Assembly (NCBI GenBank): GCA_947628045.1
Contig: CANQYP010000007.1
Span: 1-35,439, forward strand
DNA from: an uncultured Lachnospiraceae bacterium
GTDB lineage: Bacteria > Bacillota > Clostridia > Lachnospirales > Lachnospiraceae
Reading direction: 5' to 3'
DNA: 35,439 nucleotides
Shown here: one piece after another, positions 23,091 to 33,019 of the stretch
Layout of the letters: every line of letters begins with the position of its first letter
Position numbering within the stretch: position 1 is the first letter of the stretch
Notes under the pieces: model-generated
Databases searched by the model: none
Told to the model about the DNA's origin: nothing
Seen by the model: only the letters and a program-made list of their open reading frames with translations
Position numbers and translations under genes: made by a program

Positions 23091-23858
23091 TTATTGCAAA
23101 TGATCAGGTTTCCTCGTCAAAAATAAAATATAAGTATCCTCGAATACAATTTTATTCCCGGCTGCCAGAACAGTCTCCCGCAGTCCGTCGAAAAACTTAC
23201 TTCTATATGGTTCTGGAATGGAAATGTGATCGCTATGTGTGCCGGAAAACGCCACATATTCATCTGCGGTAAATTCGCGCCTCCCATGATATTCGCGCCG
23301 CTCAAACGCAACATACCCGTAGCGGACGGCATTTTCGTAGGAAAACGAACCATGCGCATAGGGAGCCTCTGGTTTGAAATATGCGGAATAAACCTGCTGG
23401 ATTTTGTTGTACAGCTCCACATTCGGCGTTTTGTAATCTGCCTTTGTCAGCATCATCGCCAAGGTTCCGCCCGGTTTCAGCAGCGCAAACGTCTTCGGAA
23501 ACGCGACTTCCTCCGGAATCCATTGAATGGTTGCCGCTGAATAGATCATATCAAATTTCTGTTCGCCAAAATCATGTGTGATAAAATCATCATTCACAAT
23601 ATGAAAATTGGATCGCATTCCATATTTTCGTTTCATCATTCCGGCAAGGTGCTCGCCGAGTTCAATCGCATGATAGTCACAGCCCGTCGCCAATATCGGA
23701 TCGGTAGCCTGACCAGTCCCGGATCCAAGTTCCAAAACAGTTTTATCGGGATCGATTTTGGCATATGCAATCAGATCCGCAAACAGCTCCGCGCTGTATC
23801 TGGGTCTGTATTTGTCAAATTGCTCCGGGATCGTATCAAACAATTTTCTGGGTTCCAT
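23091..23858 (-). CDS. Class I SAM-dependent methyltransferase
   Basis: A 255-residue small-molecule-type methyltransferase. Motif I VLELGSGTGQATDPIL near residue 43 binds SAM. The acidic end of beta-2 is followed by NDDFITHDFG and then FDMIYSAATIQWI near 100, and LLKPGGTLAMMLTK is the post-motif III loop. It resembles Tam/UbiE-like enzymes; the substrate is unknown. The ATG at 23858 is chosen over 23906 because GAAAGGAAAG lies just upstream. It has no visible functional tie to the neighbours and may be ordinary cargo. Confidence 0.88.
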   Translation of the reverse strand: MEPRKLFDTIPEQFDKYRPRYSAELFADLIAYAKIDPDKTVLELGSGTGQATDPILATGCDYHAIELGEHLAGMMKRKYGMRSNFHIVNDDFITHDFGEQKFDMIYSAATIQWIPEEVAFPKTFALLKPGGTLAMMLTKADYKTPNVELYNKIQQVYSAYFKPEAPYAHGSFSYENAVRYGYVAFERREYHGRREFTADEYVAFSGTHSDHISIPEPYRSKFFDGLRETVLAAGNKIVFEDTYILFLTRKPDHLQ

Positions 23859-23909
23859 TTTCTTTCCTTTCTCGGCAGCAGCCAGATCCATGATTATCAA
23901 TTGCATTTT

Positions 23910-23999
23910 GACAAGTTAATTGCCGCTGAGTTTGGACAAAAGTACGCACGTATCCACATGACTCGTTTGCTCCAGATTAATGCACCTGAGACTACTTAA
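23910..23999 (+). pseudogene. Possible C-terminal gene remnant
   Basis: Plus-strand frame reading FDKLIAAEFGQKYARIHM and TRLLQINAPETT-stop looks protein-like but has no start of its own. I do not recognise it. Just beyond, TTCCCGC and GCGGGAA form a perfect 15-bp palindrome at 24039-24053. Confidence 0.25.
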
Positions 24000-24103
24000 T
24001 TATATGGATCCGCACAGATTTTCCGACTGCCTCAAGACTTCCCGCTGCGGGAATAGTTCCAAAATCCCATCGTCTCAACTTTACTAAGCCTGTTTAATGG
24101 ATT

Positions 24104-24956
24104 TTATTCATGGATTATCCAGTGACCATAACGCTTGCCGCCGACACGTTCAATACGTCCTGCTTCTTTCAAAAGAGTCATTTTCTTTTGAATCACCCGT
24201 CTTGTAGTCCCAAGCTCTTCTGCCATTTCGCCTTGTGAAATTTCTGGTTTGTGTCTTAGCACTTCCAGAATCTTTTGCACTAAAGCGTCATCCAAAGCAC
24301 CAAAATCTGCGGTGCTTTGGTGCTTTGGAACTTTGGAATCTGACACTATGGCACTTTGCAGGGCGCGAAATTTCACCATGATATCTTCGCCATGAAGAAC
24401 ATATACCGGTTCATCTGCGCCGAGGCTCTTACAGGCGTCACATATTTTTTGAATTCCGCGTCCCCAGCTTTCAATATAGCCCGCGCGATAAAATACATTT
24501 GCGATATCCGGATTGAAAGGCTTTGAGGAATGCGCTCCCATCAATGTCTCCGCCGTCCATCCAAAAGGAAGCAGACTACTGTTGCTGATGTACATGACGT
24601 CTTCCTCAATGCGGATCTGGATCGGAATATTGTCAGCCCAATTGCAATGGATCAGCGCATTATAGACCGCCTCACGCACTGCGTCTCGAGCAAAAGGATA
24701 GGTTTCAATCCTGGTACAGAGGCTCACTGCCCTCGAATTTTCCTATTTTTACATAACAACCATTGATAATCTTTTCTGTGCTTCGATAGAAATACAATAC
24801 TCCAGCCCTTTTCAGTTTGCCATCAACAAACAGGTCAGGCTTATCAAAAAAGCTTGAGGGCATTTCCGTTCTATACGTCCATCCTGCCGCCGTGCTGTGA
24901 CGGTATAAAGCTGGTCTTGTTCTGAAAGCTGTCTGCATCATTACCACTTTCCACAT
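24104..24956 (-). pseudogene. Second ATPase/winged-helix copy, frameshifted and internally deleted
   Basis: Two overlapping frames (24705-24956 and 24104-24727) carry successive parts of the same family as the gene at 20255. The upstream part has KLKRAGVLYFYR and YVKIGKFEGSEPLY. The downstream part starts at RIETYPFARDAVREAVYNAL and runs through ANVFYRAGYIESWGRGI to the winged helix ending RVGGKRYGHW. Comparison with the relative shows about 45 residues lost at the junction plus a frame change, and the N-terminal domain is also missing. Not expected to be functional. Confidence 0.8.
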
Positions 24957-25032
24957 TCCTGTGAGGCTTCTGTTATCGCTAAAATATATGGCTATCGCTG
25001 AAAAGTGTATAACCGCTGAAAGGTTTGATTAT

Positions 25033-25236
25033 TTACTCATTCTTCTCATCGCATTCCTCAACAACGACTTTATAATGTTTCCGCAGCTCCGAACGTATTT
25101 TGGAAACAAATACATGAAATTGTTGAACATCCTTTAATCCGAGAATTTCAGTGCATTGAACCGCATTTCCAAATGCGATGATTTCATCCGTATCCTCCCG
25201 ATAAATCGTATAATGTTTTATAGCAATTCCTTTCAC
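25033..25236 (-). CDS. Small protein at the end of the McrBC-type operon
   Basis: A 67-residue protein (HYTIYREDTDEIIAFGNAVQ, then LGLKDVQQFHVFVSKIRSEL) resembling short phage-type regulatory proteins with an x-x-T-D-E-I-I-A-x-G pattern; no family is certain. It starts at a GTG overlapping the McrC stop by 4 bp (GTGA), so translation is coupled. The role in the restriction operon is unknown. Confidence 0.6.
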   Translation of the reverse strand: MKGIAIKHYTIYREDTDEIIAFGNAVQCTEILGLKDVQQFHVFVSKIRSELRKHYKVVVEECDEKNE

Positions 25237-26588
25237 GGAAGAATTTGCTGCAGTGCCTCAGACGCATTATCAAGGTCGTTTCCTAAAATTAGTTCATAAT
25301 AATCCAGTGAATCAACCGCCAATGGGAGCGAAGTTATCCCTGTAGCGTCCAGAACTTTTGCATGGCTATTAGATCCCGGAAATACAAATCCACATCGATT
25401 TACATCTGTCAAAAGGACATAAGATAATAACTGATGAGTATCTGATCTTACGCTTCGAGTATTCGGCTTATATTTCGCATCAATAACAGCTACCGGCTTT
25501 CGGCTTTCATTGTCCCGAATTATTATATCAGGAATGCAATAGGGCATTAGGTGGATACCACGCTTAATTTCAGAGATATCTTTAACATTCTTTTGTATAT
25601 ACAATCTTTTTGAATAACGATCTAAGGAGTATTTGTCCGTATTTATCGTCCGCTTCAAAACTATTCGAGCATAAAACTCAAATAGAGATTCCATGTTTAT
25701 CATATATGGAATTGTGAATACGCTTTTGGCTATGGATTGACCATCCTCGCTCTTAAATGCGTAATATTTTTGTCCATAGATACAACGTGCCTGCTGTAAA
25801 AGAGGTTTGTAATACATATAAAGCCCTGACGCATCTGCTCCATTGAAATCACTCGTCTTTATACGAACAGTCTTTACACGGCGGAATGCATTCTGGCAAT
25901 AAGCCATCCGTTTTGACACCTCAGATGTTAGAGGGAATCTTCTCCCTATAATATCTTTACACTTCAATAAGGTCGCTTTGAGAATTCTGTTTTCAATATT
26001 ATCTTCGGTAAAATCAATGTATTTGCAGTAGAACCTGTCACTTCTGCCTTTACAAGTGTTAACGCGTATGTTCTTCTTAATATCAATTTTACCTCGAACT
26101 TTTGAGACATAATTCTCTTCCTGGTGAAACATCGTTTTCTTCAAGCCTTTTTTACAAAGACTATAGCATGACGTAATAAAACTCAGGGCATATAACAGTT
26201 CCCCGTCTTGTTCTGTATCCTGGGATAACTTAATCAGTGGCTGGTCATAGAAAACATGAAACAGAGACCTTCCATCAGCATCCATTTCTGCAATGTAATC
26301 ATCGTATTCATCATCAGTCATCACCGTCTCAAGCATCTGCCACGGGTTCATGCCATATTGTGAAGTTACGACAATAATATGCTCTTTGCCTCCGGATTGA
26401 AGATAGTGACCGTTTTTATCATATAGTCTCCCAACTCCAACATATCCACTGCTCCACAGTTTTCCTTGAAATCTATGTATGCCAAAATTGATCTCTGGTG
26501 CAGAAAGATCTACTTTTGTCCATACCTCATCCTTGCTGTTCAGCACAGACCAGTCATTAACTTGATGGATTATTACATCTCGTGCCAT
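25233..26588 (-). CDS. McrC-like PD-(D/E)xK nuclease subunit
   Basis: The 451-residue nuclease partner of McrB-type motors. The N-terminal half is beta-rich. The middle has FTEDNIENRILKATLLKCKD and FTIPYMINMESLFEFYA, both typical of McrC. The catalytic core is CIPDIIIRDNESRKPVAVID with AKYKP, giving the PD...D-x-K pattern near residues 350-375, then HQLLSYVLL. McrC stimulates GTP hydrolysis by McrB and cleaves DNA. The gene lies 16 bp after the McrB frame with AGGAAAG before the ATG. All catalytic residues seem present. Confidence 0.92.
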   Translation of the reverse strand: MARDVIIHQVNDWSVLNSKDEVWTKVDLSAPEINFGIHRFQGKLWSSGYVGVGRLYDKNGHYLQSGGKEHIIVVTSQYGMNPWQMLETVMTDDEYDDYIAEMDADGRSLFHVFYDQPLIKLSQDTEQDGELLYALSFITSCYSLCKKGLKKTMFHQEENYVSKVRGKIDIKKNIRVNTCKGRSDRFYCKYIDFTEDNIENRILKATLLKCKDIIGRRFPLTSEVSKRMAYCQNAFRRVKTVRIKTSDFNGADASGLYMYYKPLLQQARCIYGQKYYAFKSEDGQSIAKSVFTIPYMINMESLFEFYARIVLKRTINTDKYSLDRYSKRLYIQKNVKDISEIKRGIHLMPYCIPDIIIRDNESRKPVAVIDAKYKPNTRSVRSDTHQLLSYVLLTDVNRCGFVFPGSNSHAKVLDATGITSLPLAVDSLDYYELILGNDLDNASEALQQILP

Positions 26589-26604
26589 AACATCACTTTC
26601 CTAT

Positions 26605-29547
26605 TTAGTATCCGATTTTGGTGCGTACCTCTTCGATAAAAGTTCCCACATAATCGTTATCAATGCATTTTCCCGACCTTGTCATACTGCCAAATTCTTT
26701 AGCATACAGCATGATATTGTCACTGATAAAGCGGACTCGTTCACCACGGTCGGCAGCGTCCCTGATTTCCGAAGGAGTATGTTCGATAGCTTTCAAGTCC
26801 TCGATGGTATCTAATATTCCATCTTTAACATACTCTCTTAAGATGGGGATAATTTGGAAGACAAAATGTTCAACAAAATCCTCCTCATAACCATCTTTTC
26901 TTTTTCTGAGGAAATAGGTATGCCCAAGACGAACATCACTCTTTTGATACTCATCATTAAAGTAGCTTTCGTTATCAAATACTGCCTGTACCGCATCAAA
27001 TACCAACAGTTCAATGGAATTCTCATCATCGTTTCCAGAAGCATTCTGATAGCAGCTAATGACAACATTCCGATCCGCAGGGCTATCAATGAAAAGAAAC
27101 CGCCTGCGAATGGCATAGTCGATTGAATCAATAGATTTATCAGCAGTATTCATCGTGCCAATAATATATAGATTTTTTCCAAGAACGATATCCTTGGTTC
27201 TCGACACAGGATCAGCAGCCTTGTCCTCGACCTCATAAGGCGTAGATACCTTGCTATCACGGTATTCAAGGCCATAAATCAACTCTCCAAATACCGTAGC
27301 AATATTTGCCCTATTAATTTCATCAATAACGAGATAAAACTTCGGTGGTTCGGTCGGATTGGCTTTTTCAGCAAGTTTGGCAAACTCGGCAATCTTGCCA
27401 AGGATTCTGTTAACACTGTTATACGATGGAAGTCCTCCGTCGGCCTTCACCTCGATACCTCTTATGAAATCCTCATAACCATATGATGGATGAAATTGAA
27501 CCAAATCCCATCCCCCCATAGTCAGCTTTGCAGAAACTGCCGGATTAGAATAATCTTCTTCCGTCATCTTATAAACATCAAGCGCAGAAGAGATTTCCTC
27601 CAGGCTCACAAAGCGTTTTGTTAGGATTTCCGAATCTGGCTCCAACTGTTTAAGTACGAATCTCTTGCTCTCAAAGGTTTTAGATGTACCGGGAGGTCCT
27701 TGGAATACCATCTGACGAACGCCGATGTTTTCCATGATCTGCTGATAATCCTTTAAGTCAGTCATTTTTACCACTCCTTTTATCTCTATGACTTTTTCCA
27801 TACCACTTGTGATGTTATAGGTATCCTCATATGCCTCAACACTAAAAGGTGTAGAGCCTACAACCAAATTCTTAAACTTCTGTTCGTCAACTCTGATTAC
27901 TTCTCCTTGACGCGTCCACAGCGTTCGCAATCGTCTCATTTTTGTACCAAAATAATCAATACGCGCTTTCTCCCGTTCTGTTTGTGAAGCTGCATTAACA
28001 TTCCTAAGTTCATCATGCAAAGAAGAGAGATATTTTATTTCCAGTAAAATCAACTCATCCAAATCCGCATAAGACTCATCGTGACCCTTTATCAGCGATA
28101 TATTCACCTCATATAACTTCAAGTAGTATAACAGAAGCCGATATAAGGAGCCGTATATCTCTGCCGGGTTATTGTCCTTGCAAACATTGTTTGTCGTAAA
28201 TGTATGTAACCTTAATCCATTCAGCGGAAGGTAGGTATCGCTTGGTGATCCATCTGCATATGAAATCTCATATGCAGCAACATCTGACCGATCAGCCCAT
28301 CTTCCCACATTACCCGGACGGGTAGAATAGTATGCATGGGGATTACGCCGATCTTTTCCTTTTACGGCAGTTTCATAATAGTAACTTGGAGCATCCTGTG
28401 CTTTTACCAAATAAGAAGCATATGCCACCGGCACAGTCTTACTCGGTACAGATGCAACCTCTATATTAAATAGGAGGGAATCCGTTGCTATATCGTTTGG
28501 AAACACTCCATTTAATACGACCGCATCTATTACGCTTTCTAATAAGCCTTTATAGTCGGAACAGTGGTTCGGTATAATCTCTCTTTCGTAATAATCAATG
28601 GTATCTTCTAACGAGTAAGGATCAACTCGGTCGCCCGAATTGACCATAACCTTTCGTATGTCTGAAATACGATTCAGCCCGGATACCCCTGTATTCAGCT
28701 TTGAAGAAAGCGCCTGCTCAAAAGAATCAATATTGCCGTGAATAATTCCCATTGAAGAAAGATTGTTCAAAAAAGGGAATACCTGATATACCATTTTCTG
28801 CTTAAACTTGTCAAGCACAAAATATGATGTTCCTGTGCGATCGACCATAAACAACCCATGACCTGGCATATATTTTTCAGCAACATCAGGAACTCCAGGG
28901 GCAGCATTAGACGACAAGAACTCTTTTATACTCTCAAAGATATCCGTAATAATCCTTCCGGCGTTTGCATTGACGGCGTCGTAATATCTCTCAATTATTT
29001 CTCTGTCAGATTTCAATTCAGCAACATAATCAATCCTCCTGCGCAATGCGTAATCTAAATGGCCTAAATGGAAGTCCCCTCATTCCGTAAAAATAAGAGT
29101 GACATTGTCAGGTATACACAATTCCGAGCCATCAGCAAAAGTTACGGACTCATTACGAAATTCCATCGCATAGATCAGATTCCCCAGCAAAACACTTGCA
29201 TCGATTCTCGAAATATCGTCAAAAATCACAGCAAAGCTTTCTTCTGATATTTTTGCTCTATCACACAGTCTTTTTATTCGCTTCTCCACATAGTCTATCG
29301 TCATCGAACCTGTGGCTTTAATGTCGATACCATAAACTATGTCCTCATATGTCATGCTTGGATGAACCTGGATAAATTCGCATCTATCACTGTTTATAAA
29401 TGCCTCAATCTTATCCAAGTCCTCATAAATGTCCCTTGATTGAAGGCTGTCTATATTTAATTGTTCGTGACACAGGTAATATGCGGCTGCTCTTGCAAGA
29501 AATGTTTTTCCTGTAGCAGGATTACCTGTGAACAGTAAGCTCTTCAT
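26605..29547 (-). pseudogene. McrB-like tandem-AAA GTPase, one reading frame split by an in-frame TGA
   Basis: From the ATG at 29547 to the stop at 26605 the frame is continuous for 981 codons except for TGA at 29080-29082. The first 155 codons form an AAA module: Walker A GNPATGKT, VHPSMTYEDIVYGI, a degenerate Walker B AVIFDDISRIDASVLLGNLI. Directly past the TGA the frame continues GDFHLGHLDYALRRRIDYV, the expected end of the same AAA fold. A helical region follows. The second, canonical McrB domain then shows GPPGTSKT, FHPSYGYEDFIRGI, LVIDEINRANIATVFGELI and the GTP-type motif GTMNTADKS with DYAIRRRF. McrB motors form rings and translocate DNA for McrC. No well-placed start exists after the TGA: the nearest is a TTG at 29046 without a ribosome binding site. 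Nonsense mutation, sequencing error and read-through are all possible. Confidence 0.85.
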
Positions 29548-29553
29548 ATAAAA

Positions 29554-30669
29554 TCATTCTCCAGTATTATCTGTGGTCAATATGTTCAAGACCAATCGAG
29601 CCAGGAAATAAGATACCTTCGGCGGCACAGCATTCCCAATCTGCCGACTTATCGATCGTTTATCTCCATAAAAAACGTAACTGTCCGGGAAACTCTGAAT
29701 CCTCGCTGCTTCTCTTGGTGTCAATGTTCTGTCTTCGTCAGGGTGAATGAATCTTCCACCCGCCGGAGTGTCAAATCTTGTAGTTATAGTTGAGGCTTGC
29801 TCATCCCAGCATAACCTACCGTATGAACCACTATGGACAGAATTAATCTGTTCATTAAGAACCGTATAGTTTTCACCGTTCTTAATTTGTTTCATTCTGT
29901 CAACTGCAACCTTTGAATGTTGAGACCGGGTATGATTTGTTATTGTTTTTGCATCACAGGAAAGGTATTTTTCATATTCTGTTTCAGGGACGGGATTTTG
30001 AATAATTCCGTCTGAAGAAGTCACGGGCAAATTACCAATTGCATCTCGTACTGTGACGCTATCAAAATATGTCGGAATTTCCCGCAGGATATCTTCTCTT
30101 GTCTTTTTCCACAACGCCTCAATGTCTGTATCTTCAATAAGCGTACCCAGGATTATCATTCTTTCCCTACGCTGAGGAACCCCAAAGTCAGCAGCATTTA
30201 TTACCCGATGATATATGTGATAAGGCTCGTTTCCTAAAACCTCTGTGTCTTGGAATATCCTCTGAATTTCCTTGAATATTTTTCCGCCTTGCATGGTTGC
30301 TATGCCTTTAACATTCTCCATGATAAACACTTTAGGCATAACTTCTTTTACCACATTAAAATAATGCTTAAAAAGATAGTTCCGCGGATCATCAATGAAG
30401 CCATGCCTGATTCTTGCACCAGCCATAGAAAAACCCTGGCACGGGGGACCTCCAATGATGATGTCAGCATTTACTCCTTCAAAAGTTCCAGAAATATCTA
30501 TATTTTTAATATCATCGATTATCATGTTGACTTCAGGGTGATTAAGCTGATATGTGTTTGCTATGACGGAATCAAATTCCACAGCTTGATTCACATCATA
30601 TCCAGCCTGTATAAACCCAAGTGACAGCCCACCACATCCTGCAAATAAATCAATTACTCTCATCCGCAT
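29554..30669 (-). CDS. DNA (cytosine-5) methyltransferase
   Basis: A 371-residue C5-methyltransferase with all main motifs in order: motif I DLFAGCGGLSLGF, motif IV GGPPCQGFS with the catalytic cysteine, motif VI MENVKG, motif VIII PQRRERMIILG, a target-recognition region at about residues 200-300, and motif X QIGNAVPPKV. The start at 30669 follows GGAGGAATTA. It overlaps the end of the N6-methyltransferase gene by 20 bp, so the two are coupled. It ends 6 bp before the AAA frame. It most likely protects host DNA from the McrBC-like nuclease. The target sequence is unknown. Confidence 0.94.
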   Translation of the reverse strand: MRMRVIDLFAGCGGLSLGFIQAGYDVNQAVEFDSVIANTYQLNHPEVNMIIDDIKNIDISGTFEGVNADIIIGGPPCQGFSMAGARIRHGFIDDPRNYLFKHYFNVVKEVMPKVFIMENVKGIATMQGGKIFKEIQRIFQDTEVLGNEPYHIYHRVINAADFGVPQRRERMIILGTLIEDTDIEALWKKTREDILREIPTYFDSVTVRDAIGNLPVTSSDGIIQNPVPETEYEKYLSCDAKTITNHTRSQHSKVAVDRMKQIKNGENYTVLNEQINSVHSGSYGRLCWDEQASTITTRFDTPAGGRFIHPDEDRTLTPREAARIQSFPDSYVFYGDKRSISRQIGNAVPPKVSYFLARLVLNILTTDNTGE

Positions 30670-32329
30670 TAATTCCTCCGCTTGTTCTATATCTGATAGC
30701 AAATGTCTTTATGTATTCGCTCTCAGATTTGGTTAATCCATATGCGGCATTTATAAAATCATCTATCGCATGGATTTCTTCCAAACACCCACGATGTTTA
30801 TATTCATATTGAGTTTGCTTTGTACCCACATAGACTTTTGTTGCCTCAAGTTTATCTATCAGCAGTGTTGCTAAATTGGTGGCACCGTCAATGTTTGGCA
30901 TTGTAGGCATCCTGAAATCATTAAGTGCCTTGCTAACATGCCAACAATCCGAAACGCAAATCCAATACCACCAAAAAAGCGATGAGTTTATGACGCAATA
31001 GCAAAAATCGGCTTCTTGGGCTGTTGCAAAACTAAACACTTTGTATTCCGGATCATCAACCTTTGTTCGATATGCCTTCATCCAAAACGCCTCTCGGCGA
31101 TTCAAATACACCGATTGACGCCCATGTCTTGAAACGCTATAAATGGATGTAGTCGTAATAGGATTGGATACTTTTTCATATATATCCGCATCCATTTGAG
31201 TTCCAAGTTTAGGGATAAAATCATCACACTGATGATGGTTCTTTATAACCTGCAGATTTTGAAAAAGGTGCTCTCTTTCATCTTTATACCAATATTGATA
31301 GTTACCAGTATAAAGAGTTACTGGCACTCGCTTGTCCTTGCCAATCAAAATACATAGTTTCTGATGTACAGATTCAAACAAGCAATCAGGTCTATCAGCA
31401 AAACTCAAAATATACTGTTCTGGAACAAGTACCTCCAATTCTTCTCGAAGCTGTTTCATTCGCGGTGTCGAAACATATGATAATGGAATTATAAATCCCA
31501 ACGTACCATTCTTCTCTAACCTTTCAGCTGCATTTATAAGAACATTAGCATAAATGTTTCCATATTTTTTCGTCGGAGAAAGTCCGCTTTTTGAATCTTC
31601 TACATAGGGAGGATTTCCAACTATAATATGGAATTTAACCTCTGTTTGTAATTTTTCTTGTACAAAATCGTATGTAGTAAAACACCGATTCATCATATTG
31701 CCAAGTCCACGGCAGAACTTAGCACCGCATAGTTCTACTACACACAACAACAATCTCATTTCTGTAATGATGACTGAGTCAAGATTTACATCGTTTCCAT
31801 ATATTGTGGAAACCATATTTTTGACATCCGTATCCGTCACCATTTTCTTGTTCTGCTTAAATAACTTCAGTTTCATTTCCAATGCAGTTAGTAGATATTC
31901 TCCCGCACCACAGGTTGGGTCAAAGACTGTCCTTGTAACACAGAATGAGCGATACGGGATATCAGCCAAATCCATATCCGTAATATTCTCATCTTTGAGT
32001 TTTCCGAATGATGACTTTATGCTATTCGTCAGAATAAACCTGACGACATCGTTTGGAGTGTAATAAACCCCTTTGCTCTTTCGGATGCTTTCTTTTTCGT
32101 TTATTTTAGAAAGCATCTCCTGAATCTGACCATATGTATATACGCTATCTTTTCCGCAACCTGTGTTAAAATCAAAGTCTTCGATTCTTGCGATGGTTTT
32201 CAATTCAGCACAAATATCAGCTACATCTTTAGTAGCATAACGGCTAACTATATACGAATAAACAAGCCGCATGGCATTGATTATTAAATCATCCGCTCCA
32301 TTGGGCTTGACACCATCAATCCTACTCAT
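30650..32329 (-). CDS. N6-adenine DNA methyltransferase (Eco57I/TaqI-like)
   Basis: A 559-residue gamma-type methyltransferase. SKGVYYTPNDVVRFIL near residue 90 and FDPTCGAGEYLL near 140 (motif I) bind SAM. IIVGNPPYVED near 235 is the catalytic NPPY motif, and GTLGFIIPLSYVST follows. The C-terminal 250 residues likely recognise the target. There is no fused nuclease. The start at 32329 is chosen over 32341 because AAGGA is better spaced. It is the second large gene of the operon, behind the XRE regulator. Whether it methylates the same site as the C5 enzyme on the other strand (LlaJI/BsuMI-type double protection) is inference. Confidence 0.9.
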   Translation of the reverse strand: MSRIDGVKPNGADDLIINAMRLVYSYIVSRYATKDVADICAELKTIARIEDFDFNTGCGKDSVYTYGQIQEMLSKINEKESIRKSKGVYYTPNDVVRFILTNSIKSSFGKLKDENITDMDLADIPYRSFCVTRTVFDPTCGAGEYLLTALEMKLKLFKQNKKMVTDTDVKNMVSTIYGNDVNLDSVIITEMRLLLCVVELCGAKFCRGLGNMMNRCFTTYDFVQEKLQTEVKFHIIVGNPPYVEDSKSGLSPTKKYGNIYANVLINAAERLEKNGTLGFIIPLSYVSTPRMKQLREELEVLVPEQYILSFADRPDCLFESVHQKLCILIGKDKRVPVTLYTGNYQYWYKDEREHLFQNLQVIKNHHQCDDFIPKLGTQMDADIYEKVSNPITTTSIYSVSRHGRQSVYLNRREAFWMKAYRTKVDDPEYKVFSFATAQEADFCYCVINSSLFWWYWICVSDCWHVSKALNDFRMPTMPNIDGATNLATLLIDKLEATKVYVGTKQTQYEYKHRGCLEEIHAIDDFINAAYGLTKSESEYIKTFAIRYRTSGGINADESN

Positions 32330-32353
32330 AGTTGGTGGCATCCTTTCTAATAT

Positions 32354-32596
32354 TCAATCGTTCGATGTCTCTTCTTTGACATTTCCTTCTTCAGCAGCCG
32401 GAATAAACTCCATAATATCAGCCACGTCGCACTTTAACTCATTGCAAATTTTAACGAGAACTTCTGTAGTGACATTTTCGCCCTTCGTCAGCTTTGCAAG
32501 CGAGGATGAACTAATTCCGGCGTTCTTCCGAAGATCAGACTTCTTCATTCCCTTATCAATTAACAGTTTCCAAAGTTTGTTATAGCTCATTCTCAT
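32354..32596 (-). CDS. XRE-family regulator of the restriction operon
   Basis: An 80-residue Cro/C1-type helix-turn-helix protein (LWKLLIDKGMKKSDLRKNAG, then SSSSLAKLTKGENVTTEVLV) with a short acidic tail. In size and position it resembles the controller (C) proteins that time restriction versus methylation. AAGGAG ten bases before the ATG overlaps the stop of a 56-codon gene. The palindrome over the operon promoter is a candidate binding site. Confidence 0.9.
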   Translation of the reverse strand: MRMSYNKLWKLLIDKGMKKSDLRKNAGISSSSLAKLTKGENVTTEVLVKICNELKCDVADIMEFIPAAEEGNVKEETSND

Positions 32597-32602
32597 GTCG
32601 TA

Positions 32603-32773
32603 TTACTCCTTTATGTCCCATGATCTACCATAAAGCTCACAGTTGTTGTTCGATAGTTCCAATACACAACGGTCTTCCAATATCTGCTGCGTTTCCAGTC
32701 TGCAATCACCTTGTTTATCATAAATCTTATTTTCTTTTGTTAATTCTAATGATGGGTCTTTGAAGTATCCCAT
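32603..32773 (-). CDS. 56-residue unknown protein upstream of the XRE gene
   Basis: Frame MGYFKDPSLELTKENKIYDK ... QQILEDRCVLELSNNNCEL ... SWDIKE-stop, with GAGG seven bases before the ATG. It ends 6 bp before the XRE start, whose ribosome binding site overlaps this stop. Acidic, no known domain. Tight packing with the XRE gene argues that it is real. Confidence 0.55.
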   Translation of the reverse strand: MGYFKDPSLELTKENKIYDKQGDCRLETQQILEDRCVLELSNNNCELYGRSWDIKE

Positions 32774-32862
32774 TCGTCCTCAGTCACCTCTGTAATCATG
32801 ACTATCAGATCTCTGAAGAAATAAGGAGCTTCCGCTCCATCAGATATTCTATTTTTCATCAT
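32746..32862 (-). CDS. 38-residue possible leader ORF
   Basis: Reads MMKNRISDGAEAPYFFRDLI and on to TSKTHH-stop, overlapping the 56-codon gene by 28 bp in another frame. Ribosome binding site weak. It could be a leader peptide or chance. Confidence 0.3.
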   Translation of the reverse strand: MMKNRISDGAEAPYFFRDLIVMITEVTEDEWDTSKTHH

Positions 32863-33019
32863 TGGGAAGAAGACCCTAAATTCCACGAGACATTATATCC
32901 TTTCGTTTGTACCATGACGAACCACGGTGAACCATTCTGTCCCCAAACCGAAATGCCCGGTTTTGTATATTTTTTTCAGCGTTAGGCGCTACACCTTCCG
33001 TATCAAAAAATTCCATTGT
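32863..33019 (-). other. Leader of the restriction operon
   Basis: The 5' untranslated part downstream of the promoter at 33020-33048. A short hairpin AAACCG/CGGTTT lies near 32944-32962 and a second TATAAT-like hexamer (32892-32897, minus strand) could be an internal promoter without a good -35. A 75-codon minus-strand frame (32876-33103) spans the promoter and is probably not translated as such. Confidence 0.4.

Noticed and set aside
29044-29046. TTG at 29046 as the true start of McrB
   Set aside because: No ribosome binding site in front, it lies inside the DYALRRR motif of the preceding AAA module, and the upstream frame continues without a shift.
29080-29082. TGA in the McrB-like frame as selenocysteine or tryptophan recoding
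   Set aside because: No SECIS-like hairpin is evident downstream, and TGA is used as a normal stop by bioY and McrC here, so recoding is unlikely; mutation or sequencing error fits better.
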